Origin: Comamonadaceae bacterium
GTDB taxonomy: Bacteria; Pseudomonadota; Gammaproteobacteria; Burkholderiales; Burkholderiaceae_C
Direction: 5' to 3'
Length of the DNA: 64,000 nt
Assembly: GCA_027488735.1 (NCBI GenBank)
Contig: JAIYBB010000004.1
Location: 488,718-552,717, forward strand
Positions 56,454 through 64,000 of the stretch are shown in pieces. The notes under the pieces were generated by a model. That model had not been told where the DNA came from and ran no database searches. It saw only the letters and a list, made by a program, of their open reading frames with translations. The position numbers and the translations under genes are program-made. Position 1 is the stretch's first letter, and each line of letters opens with the position of its first letter.

Positions 56454-56481
56454 AAAAAAGCTCCTCTTGAGGAGCTTTTTT
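56454..56481. terminator. Bidirectional terminator
   Basis: AGCTCCTC (56459-56466), loop TT, GAGGAGCT (56469-56476), with six A before and T after. It serves the BAX-inhibitor-type gene on the plus strand and rlmD on the minus strand, whose stop is adjacent at 56481. Confidence 0.93.
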
Positions 56482-57887
56482 CATGGGCGATCAAAAATTG
56501 CAATGCTCTCTACATGAGCGGTATGCGGAAACATATTAACCATCCCAACAGCGGTACAACGGTAACCCGCAATATTCACTAAAACGCCAGCATCTCTGGC
56601 CAGTGTGGCAGGGTTGCAGCTGATGTAGACAATACGTTTAGGTGGAAGCCAATGACCGTCTTCACTGAGTAAATCGGTCAGCGCTTGTACCAACGCAAAT
56701 GCTCCCTCTCTAGGGGGATCAATCAGCCATTTTGAGTTTGAGCCATACTGCCTCAGCGATTGAGCGGAAATTTCAAACAGGTTTTGTTCTTGAAATGCTA
56801 TGTCAGCAAGCAACTTTGCCTTTTTATTTGATCTCGCTATATTGTTCCACTCATGGTTTTTTTTCGCCCAATTCAATAACGACTGACTGCCTTCTACACC
56901 AGTGACTTTGTATGCCAAGCTTGCCATGGGCAAGGTGAAATTCCCTAATCCACAAAACCAATCCACCAATGAATCCTCAGGTTGGATATCCATGAAACTT
57001 ATTGCCTGTGAAACCAAAACCTTATTGATGGCAGGATTCACCTGGGTAAAGTCGTTCGGCCGAAAGTACATCTTCAATTGAAATGCTGGTAACTCGTAAT
57101 ACAAACTGTTTTCACTGAATGTCGAATCGATGTCATCGAGAGGGATCACCGATTCAATACCTTTCGGTTGCAACCACCACTGAACTTTGTACTGAGCAGA
57201 AAACGCTCTGAGCAACTGTCCATCTTGTTCAGACAACGGAGCCAAATGACGAAGAATAAATGCCGTGCTCGTATCGCCACAAGCAACTTCTATTTGCGGG
57301 CATTGATCACGGATACTTAAATTTGCAATCAACTCGCGCAGTGGCAACAACATATCACTCACACGTTGAGGCAGAACAGCGCAGCTGGTCATATCAGCCA
57401 CATAGCCGCTTTTTCGTTCGTGAAATCCAATCAGGACTTTCGATTTCTTGACCACATGTCTGACAGATAACCTGGCCCTGTGGCGGTATTTCCAGTCTGG
57501 CCCTTGCAACGGACGCAATACCAATTCAGGTTTGACTTTTCCTATATGCCAAAGGTTATCTTCAACTACCCGTTGCTTCACAGCAATTTGCGAGAACAGA
57601 TTTAAATGCTGCATTTTGCAACCACCACATGCACCGGCATGCATGCCAAAGTAGGCGCATTCAGCCTTTATCCTTTGTGAGGATGCTTGCAACATTTGTT
57701 TGAGCGTGCCCTGTTCCCAGTTATTTTTCTTTCGGTGCACATTAACCGTGACGCGCTCAAAAGGTAATGCACCCTCAACGAAAACCACTTTGCCATCTGA
57801 ACGATGTGCAATGCCTTGGGCCTCTAGATCCATCGATTCAATCAGCAATCCCTTGTCATCAATAAAAGCATCAGTTGTGTCAGGCAT
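56481..57887 (-). CDS. rlmD: 23S rRNA (uracil-1939-C5)-methyltransferase RlmD
   Basis: SAM enzyme that modifies U1939 of 23S rRNA and holds an iron-sulfur cluster. The 468 residues show a TRAM domain (about 15-70), cluster cysteines C77, C87, C90 and C169, a SAM-binding segment [16 protein letters not shown], and catalytic C424 in [12 protein letters not shown]. It follows nlpD by 10 bp, as in many Betaproteobacteria. Confidence 0.95.
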   Translation of the reverse strand: MPDTTDAFIDDKGLLIESMDLEAQGIAHRSDGKVVFVEGALPFERVTVNVHRKKNNWEQGTLKQMLQASSQRIKAECAYFGMHAGACGGCKMQHLNLFSQIAVKQRVVEDNLWHIGKVKPELVLRPLQGPDWKYRHRARLSVRHVVKKSKVLIGFHERKSGYVADMTSCAVLPQRVSDMLLPLRELIANLSIRDQCPQIEVACGDTSTAFILRHLAPLSEQDGQLLRAFSAQYKVQWWLQPKGIESVIPLDDIDSTFSENSLYYELPAFQLKMYFRPNDFTQVNPAINKVLVSQAISFMDIQPEDSLVDWFCGLGNFTLPMASLAYKVTGVEGSQSLLNWAKKNHEWNNIARSNKKAKLLADIAFQEQNLFEISAQSLRQYGSNSKWLIDPPREGAFALVQALTDLLSEDGHWLPPKRIVYISCNPATLARDAGVLVNIAGYRCTAVGMVNMFPHTAHVESIAIFDRP

Positions 57888-57897
57888 GCAGTGCGTC

Positions 57898-58776
57898 TCA
57901 GCGGTTAGGCAATAATTTCATGGGATCGATCGGTTTGCCTTGTTTGCGAATTTCAAAATGCAACTTGATTTGCTCTGATTCTGAATTACCCATTTCAGCA
58001 ATTTTTTGTCCTTTTTTGACGGACTGTTCTTCGCGAACCAATAAGGTTTGGTTGTGCGCATATGCTGTCAAGTAATTATTGCTGTGCTTGAGGATGACCA
58101 AATTTCCATAGCCCCTCAAACCTGCACCCGCGTAGACAACACGCCCATCGGCGGCCGCCATCACAGCGTCCCCCAGTTTTCCAGCAATATCAATACCTTT
58201 GTTTTTTGCCTCATCAAAAGTTGATTGCACCGAACCAGCAGCAGGCCAGTCAAAAGCCATGGTCTCCTCGGTTGTTTCGGGGGCAGCATTGCTAGGCGGT
58301 TTGGCGCTTGCAGTATTTGCAGGAATGTCTTGACCAGGAGTGACAGAGCCAGGCGATGTGACAGGCTTGACGACCACACCTTCAGGAACAGATTCAGCCG
58401 ATGGTGGCAAAACACGCAAGACTTGACCAACCTCGATCAGGTTTGGATTTTCGATGGCATTCCAACGGATGATGTCGCGCCAATTTTGTCCGTGATCGAG
58501 ACCAATCCGGATCAATGTATCCCCGGGCTTTACGGTGTAGTAACCGGGTTTGACTGTCACGTCTGATGGCGGCGCACTGGCTGATGCCTTTTTAGATATC
58601 GTGCGAGGGCTTTCAGATGCAGATTTTGAAACCGCTGGTGATTTAGGTTTGTTGCGGTCTTCAACAGGTGCAGGGGCTCCGCGACCCGATGTTGCGCAAC
58701 CAGAAACAAAGGCTGCGAAGGCCAAGCACAGACAAATAAGGCGAGTGCACATGAAAAACGGGATTGCAAATTTCAT
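57898..58776 (-). CDS. nlpD: Murein-hydrolase activator NlpD-type lipoprotein (LysM + degenerate M23)
   Basis: The 292-residue lipoprotein has a signal peptide (lipobox VSGC, Cys 27), a LysM domain ([20 protein letters not shown], about 79-98), a Pro/Ala-rich linker and an M23 fold. The M23 part lacks the metal ligands: NKGIDIAG replaces the first His and [15 protein letters not shown] lacks the second, as in E. coli NlpD. It should activate an amidase (AmiC-like) rather than cut peptidoglycan. Adjacent to pcm (start immediately after the pcm stop). Confidence 0.93.
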   Translation of the reverse strand: MKFAIPFFMCTRLICLCLAFAAFVSGCATSGRGAPAPVEDRNKPKSPAVSKSASESPRTISKKASASAPPSDVTVKPGYYTVKPGDTLIRIGLDHGQNWRDIIRWNAIENPNLIEVGQVLRVLPPSAESVPEGVVVKPVTSPGSVTPGQDIPANTASAKPPSNAAPETTEETMAFDWPAAGSVQSTFDEAKNKGIDIAGKLGDAVMAAADGRVVYAGAGLRGYGNLVILKHSNNYLTAYAHNQTLLVREEQSVKKGQKIAEMGNSESEQIKLHFEIRKQGKPIDPMKLLPNR

Positions 58777-59574
58777 TCAGACAACACCTGAGAGCAAGGG
58801 GACGAAATTCACCGGCTCAAGAACGGTTTTTTGTATACCCGCTGAGGTTTTATCAATCACGACCAAACTTTGGCTTCCTTTTGTCACTGACATCGGTGCA
58901 ACCAGTCGACCACCGTCGGCCAATTGCTCTATCCATTCGGCTGGAATATTATCGCCACCAGCGGCAGCAATGATCCCAGCGTAAGGCGCCCCAGAGGGAT
59001 ACCCCTGCATGCCGTCCCCAAACAGCAAATGTAAATTCCCAAGCCGCATCGGTCTGATATTTTCTCTGGCGCGCTCATACAGTCCTTTGATGCGCTCAAT
59101 ACTGTAGACCTCCTGCGAGACATGGCTCAACAGCGCCGCTTGGTAACCGCAACCTGTGCCTATTTCCAGCACCCGACCCAATTTACCGGTGATTCTCAAG
59201 TTCTTGCCTTGTCTTAACAATTCAATCATCCGGGCAACCACATTTGGCTTTGAAATAGTCTGTCCAAAGCCAATAGGCAAACTGGTGTCCTCATACGCTT
59301 GGTTGGCCAACGCCGTATCAAGAAATTTATGACGCTCTACCGCAAGCATGGCATTCAAAACCAACTCATCATCAACGCCTGCTTCTGCCAACCTTTTCAC
59401 CATCGTAGATCTGACGGTTGCTGAGTCAAGACCCAATCCAGATGCGGCAGAGGAAACCACCGATTGCTGCTTAGCAGTACCTGCTGCCACCCAACTTAAA
59501 GGTGAAGATGGTTTGACCAACTTTTGCGGTGGACTGGTAATCAATTTCGCAGGGAAACTTGGTCGAGATTTCAT
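58777..59574 (-). CDS. pcm: Protein-L-isoaspartate O-methyltransferase
   Basis: Repairs isoaspartyl residues in damaged proteins using SAM. The 265-residue protein has the Pcm core from about 60 onward: MVKRLAEAGVDDELVLNAM, GFGQTISKPNVVARMIEL and SAM motif VLEIGTGCGYQAALL. It carries an N-terminal extension of about 50 residues (MKSRPSFPAKLITSPPQKLV and on) not usual for the family. ATG 59574 overlaps the surE stop by four bases. Confidence 0.95.
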   Translation of the reverse strand: MKSRPSFPAKLITSPPQKLVKPSSPLSWVAAGTAKQQSVVSSAASGLGLDSATVRSTMVKRLAEAGVDDELVLNAMLAVERHKFLDTALANQAYEDTSLPIGFGQTISKPNVVARMIELLRQGKNLRITGKLGRVLEIGTGCGYQAALLSHVSQEVYSIERIKGLYERARENIRPMRLGNLHLLFGDGMQGYPSGAPYAGIIAAAGGDNIPAEWIEQLADGGRLVAPMSVTKGSQSLVVIDKTSAGIQKTVLEPVNFVPLLSGVV

Positions 59575-60335
59575 TCGACCTTTTCCAAGTGCGTCACGCA
59601 ATCTTGCCAACTTGCCAAGGCTTGGTGGTCCGTCAAATCAACTTGTAAAGGGCTGATGGCAACATGCCCTTCGGTGGTTGCAAAAAAATCGGTGTCGTGT
59701 GCATCATCTTTGGCAAGCCCTGCACCCCCAATCCAATACATGGTTTCCCCGCGTGGATTCATTTGTGTAATGACTCGCTCAGCCGGATGCCGTCTTCCCA
59801 ATCTGCAAATTTTGGGCGCTTTCAATTCATGCAAAGGTTTGTTCGGAATATTGACGTTAAGCAACCAGGGAGAGTCATGTGGCACTGATCGTTGCGTCAT
59901 GCTTTGCACAAATGCCATCGCCCATTGCGCAGCATCTTCGATATGGCCCCACCCTCTTTCCACTTGGCTGAATGCAATGGCGGGAATGCCCATGAGATAA
60001 GCCTCCATGGCGGCACCAACCGTGCCTGAATAAATGGTGTCGTCCCCCATGTTGGCGCCATTGTTGATGCCGGAGACCACCAGATCCGGTTTGTATCCAA
60101 GCAAACCCGTTAAGGCAATGTGTACGCAATCAGCTGGGGTTCCAGTGACATAACGAAATCCATTTTCTGCTTGTCGAATGTATATGGGGGAATGCAGCGT
60201 CAGCGCATTGGATTTTGCACTGTTATTTTGCTCGGGGGCGACAACTTCCACATCTGCAATTTTTCTCATGGCATTAAACAAAGCGATAATGCCCGGAGCT
60301 TGGTAGCCGTCATCGTTTGAAATCAAAATTCTCAT
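59571..60335 (-). CDS. surE: 5'/3'-nucleotidase SurE
   Basis: Metal-dependent nucleotidase of stationary phase. The 254-residue protein has the SurE start RILISNDDGYQAPGI, with D8 and D9 as metal ligands, PEQNNSAKSNALTLH, and VVSGINNGANMGDDTIYSGT. The order surE-pcm-nlpD is the classical stationary-phase set. Confidence 0.97.
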   Translation of the reverse strand: MRILISNDDGYQAPGIIALFNAMRKIADVEVVAPEQNNSAKSNALTLHSPIYIRQAENGFRYVTGTPADCVHIALTGLLGYKPDLVVSGINNGANMGDDTIYSGTVGAAMEAYLMGIPAIAFSQVERGWGHIEDAAQWAMAFVQSMTQRSVPHDSPWLLNVNIPNKPLHELKAPKICRLGRRHPAERVITQMNPRGETMYWIGGAGLAKDDAHDTDFFATTEGHVAISPLQVDLTDHQALASWQDCVTHLEKVE

Positions 60336-60419
60336 GAGTCACCCCTAAAACCTGATTGTAGGGTGAGAGGATGGCCCTCAAAACCTCCCACAACCCGCAT
60401 TTTTTCCAAGGAACGAATC

Positions 60420-61400
60420 ATGCATGCTTGGCTTTGTGAAAACCCCATTGGCGTTGAAGCCCTTCAATGGAAAGAGCTGCCTACGCCAATTCCGGCTGCC
60501 AACGAAGTATTGATCAGAATTGAAGCCGCCAGCTTAAATTTTCCGGATGTGTTGATCGTTCAAAACAAATACCAAATGAAACCGCCGCTTCCCTTTGTGC
60601 CAGGTTCTGAATACGCCGGAAAAATTGAAGCCATTGGCAAGGAAGTTACCCACCTAAAAATTGGACAGTCTGTGGCATGCCTCAGTGGCACAGGCGGATT
60701 TGGCACGCACACCCTTGCGCCTGCAAATTTGTGCCTGCCTTTGCCAAACGGCTTTGATCCTGTAGACGCGGCAGCCTTCATCATGATTTACGCCACCTCT
60801 TACCATGCATTGGTGGACAGAGCACAACTCCAAGCCAACGAAACAGTGTTCGTCATGGGCGCTGCAGGTGGCGTGGGAACGTCGGCCATTCAAATTGCCA
60901 AGGCAGTAGGCGCAAAAGTGATTGCCGCAGCGTCTACACAAGAAAAATGTGATTTTTGTCTGAAACTGGGCGCCGATCATGCTATCAACTACAGCGACAA
61001 CAATTTCAGAGATAAGCTCAAAGAGTTAACAGGTGGAAAAGGTCCGGACGTGATTTACGACCCGGTAGGTGGCGAATTCACCGAACCCGCTTTTCGTTCC
61101 ATTGCATGGCGAGGTCGCTATTTAGTGGTCGGCTTTGCCTCTGGTCCTATTCCTTCGATACCACTTAATCTGCCGCTGCTCAAAGGAGCATCACTCATGG
61201 GGGTTTTCTGGGGCGATTTTGCCAAACGCGAACCAGCAAATAATGCAAAGATGATGCAAACTTTGATTGACTGGTACCAACAGAAAAAAATCAAACCACC
61301 CATAGACTGCACGATGCCGATGAGCGAATTACCTGCCGCATATGACCGCATGAATTCCCGCGCCGTCATGGGTAAATTGGTCATGGTCAACCCATCCTGA
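60420..61400 (+). CDS. NADPH:quinone-oxidoreductase-like MDR enzyme
   Basis: The 326-residue protein is a zinc-free medium-chain reductase: GroES-like domain (NFPDVLIVQNKYQMKPPLPF, VPGSEYAGKIEAIG), NADPH-binding Rossmann motif GAAGGVGTSAIQIAKAVGAK, and a tail DRMNSRAVMGKLVMV typical of QOR-like proteins. No zinc ligands are seen. ATG 60420 has AAGGA upstream; a longer frame to 60363 has no support. Substrate not predictable. Divergent from surE. Confidence 0.9.
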   Translation: MHAWLCENPIGVEALQWKELPTPIPAANEVLIRIEAASLNFPDVLIVQNKYQMKPPLPFVPGSEYAGKIEAIGKEVTHLKIGQSVACLSGTGGFGTHTLAPANLCLPLPNGFDPVDAAAFIMIYATSYHALVDRAQLQANETVFVMGAAGGVGTSAIQIAKAVGAKVIAAASTQEKCDFCLKLGADHAINYSDNNFRDKLKELTGGKGPDVIYDPVGGEFTEPAFRSIAWRGRYLVVGFASGPIPSIPLNLPLLKGASLMGVFWGDFAKREPANNAKMMQTLIDWYQQKKIKPPIDCTMPMSELPAAYDRMNSRAVMGKLVMVNPS

Positions 61401-61482
61401 TCAAACTATAAATCGATGGCAAAATGGTTTCTTCGGTTTTTGTCTGAAGTTGTTCAATCCTCATTAACTTAAAAGGTCATTC

Positions 61483-62076
61483 ATGGCGCAAATTCTTCAA
61501 TCTCTTTACAAAACATTGTTCGCGGGTTTGGTTTTACTGATCGTTGTTTTGTTCGTTACAACATCCGTCACCGGTAATCCGATCCAATTCAGCCATGCTT
61601 GGGGTAGTTTCGTGATGCGGTGGTTGCACGTTGCTTCAGGCACTATGTGGATAGGCTTGCTTTGGTATTTCAACTTTGTACAAATTCCTTCCATGGCCAG
61701 CATTCCAGATGAACAAAAACCGGCTATAAGCAAAGTTATTGCGCCAACAGCGCTGTTTTGGTTCCGTTACGGCGCTCTGGCCACGGTCGTCACAGGCCTG
61801 TTGCTGGCTTGGATGCAGGGCTACATTGTGAACGCACTTACTTTACAGCCTGGCTTAGTCGCCATAGGTTTGGGTATGTGGATTGCACTTGTGATGGCAT
61901 TCAATGTCTGGTTCATTATTTGGCCAAACCAAAAGAAAGCCTTGGGTATGGTTGTTGTTGAAGCGCCAGAAAAAGCCAAAGCAGCCAGGACAGCAATGCT
62001 GACCTCACGCATCAACACCATGCTCTCCATCACCATGCTCTACATGATGGTCGCCCAGCAAAATGCTGCGCTTTAA
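61483..62076 (+). CDS. PuuD-like membrane protein (lacks cytochrome domain)
   Basis: The 197-residue protein has five to six hydrophobic segments. The motif SFVMRWLHVASGTMWIGLLW resembles the membrane half of PuuD urate hydroxylase, which in other bacteria is joined to a cytochrome c domain. No CxxCH occurs here, so it is not a full PuuD, and no purine genes are adjacent. Function unknown; an electron-transfer or haem role is only a guess. It ends before a long bidirectional hairpin. Confidence 0.75.
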   Translation: MAQILQSLYKTLFAGLVLLIVVLFVTTSVTGNPIQFSHAWGSFVMRWLHVASGTMWIGLLWYFNFVQIPSMASIPDEQKPAISKVIAPTALFWFRYGALATVVTGLLLAWMQGYIVNALTLQPGLVAIGLGMWIALVMAFNVWFIIWPNQKKALGMVVVEAPEKAKAARTAMLTSRINTMLSITMLYMMVAQQNAAL

Positions 62077-62095
62077 AGCCAGTTTCTAAGAAAGC

Positions 62096-62178
62096 AAAAA
62101 ACCGCTCCCTGTGGAGACACCACCTTTTGGCCCGATATCTATCTGACCCAAAGGTGATCTTCACAGAGCGGTTTTTTT
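62096..62178. terminator. Long composite hairpin, bidirectional terminator
   Basis: Outer arms AAAAAACCGCTC (62096-62107) and GAGCGGTTTTTT (62166-62177), extended by CCTGTG and CACA, form a stem flanked by A and T runs that would end both convergent transcripts. The 55-base interior holds a second inverted repeat, CACCTTTTGG (62120-62129) with CCAAAGGTG (62148-62156). The whole is much longer than a normal terminator. Confidence 0.7.
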
Positions 62179-62208
62179 ATGGTTATTAAAACTGCCTACC
62201 TAGATTTG

Positions 62209-62772
62209 CTAAGCAAATGACAGGGCTAAAACTCTTAAATTAGCCAAAACTATATTAACCACTTGTAACAAAAGCAAAACGATCAAAATAGAAATATCAA
62301 CGCCTGCGATGGGGGGGATAATTTTTCTGACGAGCGCTAAAAATGGCTGAGTCAATCTGTCGAGAAAGTAATACACCTCTGCATTGACGTTTATCCAGCT
62401 TAAAAGCGCAAAAATAATCAGCAAGCCTGTCATGCCGCTCAGAGCGGAACTTGCAAGCTCAAAAAAGGCCAGAACAAAGGATTGAAATGGTGCAATGTGC
62501 CCGGCCACGAGAAGCGACTGGAGCAAGATGCCGACTAACTGAATCAAAAAAGCAGAAATGAAACATGCCAGATCAAATCGGGAGGACTTAGGCAGAACCC
62601 TGCGCATGGGTAATACAGCCCAGTCAGTTAACTTGTAAATGAACTGGCTAAATTGCCCCACCCCTTGGCTTAAATTCAGTTTGATAAACAAACAGTACCA
62701 ACGGAAAAGAAATAAACCCACCCAAAGTGATATTGCTGTTTTAAGTAATAACAGCGCTATTTGGGTGAGCAT
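62209..62772 (-). CDS. YggT-family membrane protein
   Basis: The 187-residue protein has four hydrophobic segments in two YggT repeats, each with the pattern WINVNAEVYYFLDRLTQPFL or KLTDWAVLPMRRVLP. YggT is implicated in cell-envelope or division-site functions in some bacteria, but its role is not settled. It starts two bases before the aminotransferase stop and is the next gene in that transcript. Confidence 0.9.
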   Translation of the reverse strand: MLTQIALLLLKTAISLWVGLFLFRWYCLFIKLNLSQGVGQFSQFIYKLTDWAVLPMRRVLPKSSRFDLACFISAFLIQLVGILLQSLLVAGHIAPFQSFVLAFFELASSALSGMTGLLIIFALLSWINVNAEVYYFLDRLTQPFLALVRKIIPPIAGVDISILIVLLLLQVVNIVLANLRVLALSFA

Positions 62773-62773
62773 A

Positions 62774-63928
62774 TTAAGCGGCCAACGCTACTTTTTCCTT
62801 GAAGCCCAATTGATCAAGAGCCGATGATAAATGCCCAAGACTTCGCTCAATATGGTGGAGTTTTTCAAGCCCAAATAAGCCAATTCTGAATGTCATGAAA
62901 TCGGCGGGTTCATCACACTGCAGAGGAACACCTGCAGCCGTTTGCAAGCCAAGTGCCAAGAATTTTTTACTGCTCTGAATTTCCGGGTCAGTGGTGTAAC
63001 TGACAACCACACCGGGCGCTTTGAAGCCGTCAGCGGCGACACTCACAATGCCACGGCTTTCAAGCAAATCTCGAACCTTTTCGCCCAATTCAATTTGCTC
63101 TTGCCGGACTTTTTCGAAACCATAGGCTTTGGTTTCTTGCATCACTTCGCGCAAACGTGTCAAAGCATCAGTTGGCATGGTTGTATGGTATGAGTGGGTG
63201 CCCTTTTCATAGCCTTCCATGACTTGTAGCCATTTTTTCAAATCACAAGCAAAACTGCTGCTCTGGGTAGTTTCAATAGCAGCTCTTGCGCGCTCACTCA
63301 ACATGACCATGGCGCAACAAGGTGAACCGCTCCACCCTTTTTGAGGGGCGCTGACCAACACGTCCACACCAGTTGACTTCATGTCAACCCACATTGCACC
63401 AGAGGCAATACAGTCGAGCACAAATAAACCGCCATATTGGTGAACCGCGTCTGATACCTTTTTAAGGTAGTCATCAGGCAGAATCATTCCAGCCGAGGTT
63501 TCAACATGGGGTGCAAAAACAACGGCAGGTTGTTCTTTGTTAATGGTTTGCAGCACATGATCGATTAGGCAAGGAGCCCAAGGTGACTGCTTGTCATTTG
63601 ACAAAGGTTTGGCTTTGAGAACAATAGATTCAGAGGGGATGCTGCCCATGTCAAAAATTTGTGACCATCTGTAACTGAACCAGCCATTCCTGATGACCAT
63701 GACTTTTTTGCCTGAGGCAAACTGTCTTGCCACTGATTCCATTCCAAAAGTGCCACTGCCCGGTACTAAAACAGTTGAATGGGCTTGGTAGACATCTTTA
63801 AGGATTTTAGAAATGTCTTTCATTACGCCTTGAAAGCGCTGAGACATATGGTTCAAGGCTCGGTCTGTGTATACAACGGAAAATTCAAGCAATCCATCAG
63901 GATCAATCTCAGGAAGCAGTCCAGGCAT
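62774..63928 (-). CDS. Class V aminotransferase (alanine/serine-glyoxylate type)
   Basis: The 384-residue PLP enzyme has GSGTFGMESVARQF (about 57-70), D172 in LFVLDCIASGAMW, and the PLP lysine K197 in SAPQKGWSGSP. The N-terminal MPGLLPEIDPDGLLEFSVVY and the C-terminal FRIGLFGLE are of the alanine-glyoxylate or 2-aminoethylphosphonate transaminase type. Substrate cannot be fixed. ATG 63928 is chosen; 20 more in-frame codons lie upstream and run into the tRNA-His gene. YggT follows it at once. Confidence 0.88.
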   Translation of the reverse strand: MPGLLPEIDPDGLLEFSVVYTDRALNHMSQRFQGVMKDISKILKDVYQAHSTVLVPGSGTFGMESVARQFASGKKVMVIRNGWFSYRWSQIFDMGSIPSESIVLKAKPLSNDKQSPWAPCLIDHVLQTINKEQPAVVFAPHVETSAGMILPDDYLKKVSDAVHQYGGLFVLDCIASGAMWVDMKSTGVDVLVSAPQKGWSGSPCCAMVMLSERARAAIETTQSSSFACDLKKWLQVMEGYEKGTHSYHTTMPTDALTRLREVMQETKAYGFEKVRQEQIELGEKVRDLLESRGIVSVAADGFKAPGVVVSYTTDPEIQSSKKFLALGLQTAAGVPLQCDEPADFMTFRIGLFGLEKLHHIERSLGHLSSALDQLGFKEKVALAA

Positions 63929-63955
63929 GAAATAACTCCGGTAGGTGTAAATTAA

Positions 63956-64000
63956 TGGGGTGGCTGATGGGGCTCGAACCCACGACAACAGGAATCACAA
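63956..64000 (-). tRNA. tRNA-His (anticodon GTG), 3' part, cut by window edge
   Basis: Read on the minus strand from the right edge: loop TTGTGAT with anticodon GTG (63998-63996), then the T-arm GTGGG-TTCGAGC-CCCAT and acceptor CAGCCAC. The discriminator is C, the hallmark of tRNA-His, and CCA is encoded. The 5' half is outside the window. It lies 27 bp upstream of the class V aminotransferase. Confidence 0.93.

Overview
The window is a stretch of a betaproteobacterial chromosome, most likely Burkholderiales and probably near Comamonadaceae, with an unusually moderate GC content. The assignment rests on gene order (rimP-nusA-infB; thrS-infC-rpmI-rplT-pheS-pheT-ihfA-merR-tRNA-Pro; alaA-hom-thrC-moeA-moaD-moaE-clpB; rpsF-priB-rpsR-rplI-dnaB; surE-pcm-nlpD-rlmD), on PhaC/PhaB polyhydroxyalkanoate genes, and on a lysine-rich H1-like SWIB protein. 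I see no insertion sequence, prophage or CRISPR array. Almost all the sequence is core or metabolic, and every large gene is intact.

Layout. 1-3570: infB (cut by the window edge), nusA and rimP. 3648-9163: a yejABEF-type peptide/oligopeptide ABC importer, followed divergently by fabI. 10074-12120: dusA, a 500-bp AT-rich gap and an unrecognised 139-residue gene. 12117-17742: phaB, phaC, pgeF, maiA, a NUDIX hydrolase and an acyl-CoA dehydrogenase. 17822-20908: lactate permease, then a lipoprotein with a ClpP-like active-site pattern coupled to an orphan ParA ATPase. 20909-24997: a minus-strand run read fhs, di-haem peroxidase, small exported protein, alpha/beta hydrolase. 25256-26747: an SDR dehydrogenase, a possible 62-residue gene and a zinc-ribbon/truncated-globin fusion. 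26931-34851: the translation operon from tRNA-Pro back to thrS. 34967-37225: isocitrate lyase and the H1-like gene around a promoter-rich gap. 37285-45929: clpB, molybdopterin genes, threonine genes and alaA. 46015-48672: Mth938-domain protein, peroxiredoxin and PIN-PhoH protein. 48676-51661: dnaB and the S6-PriB-S18-L9 genes. 51762-55150: PEP synthase and its regulatory kinase/phosphatase, divergent. 55157-64000: a HbpS-like protein, a BAX-inhibitor-type membrane protein, rlmD-nlpD-pcm-surE, a quinone-oxidoreductase-like enzyme, a PuuD-like membrane protein, YggT, a class V aminotransferase and a partial tRNA-His.

Physiology. Lactate uptake, PEP synthase with its regulator, isocitrate lyase, acyl-CoA dehydrogenase and PHA synthesis point to a heterotroph living on small organic and fatty acids and storing carbon as polyester. 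Formate-tetrahydrofolate ligase, molybdopterin synthesis and a di-haem peroxidase fit a respiring aerobe or microaerophile.

The best candidates for new biology are the zinc-ribbon globin (26199-26747), the lipoprotein/ParA pair (19594-20908), the orphan gene and dyad at 11300-12011, and terminator-like hairpins in the leaders of rimP and thrS. Start codons were moved from the longest reading frame where a ribosome-binding site, family alignment or neighbour overlap argued for it (notably infC on ATC and alaA on TTG).
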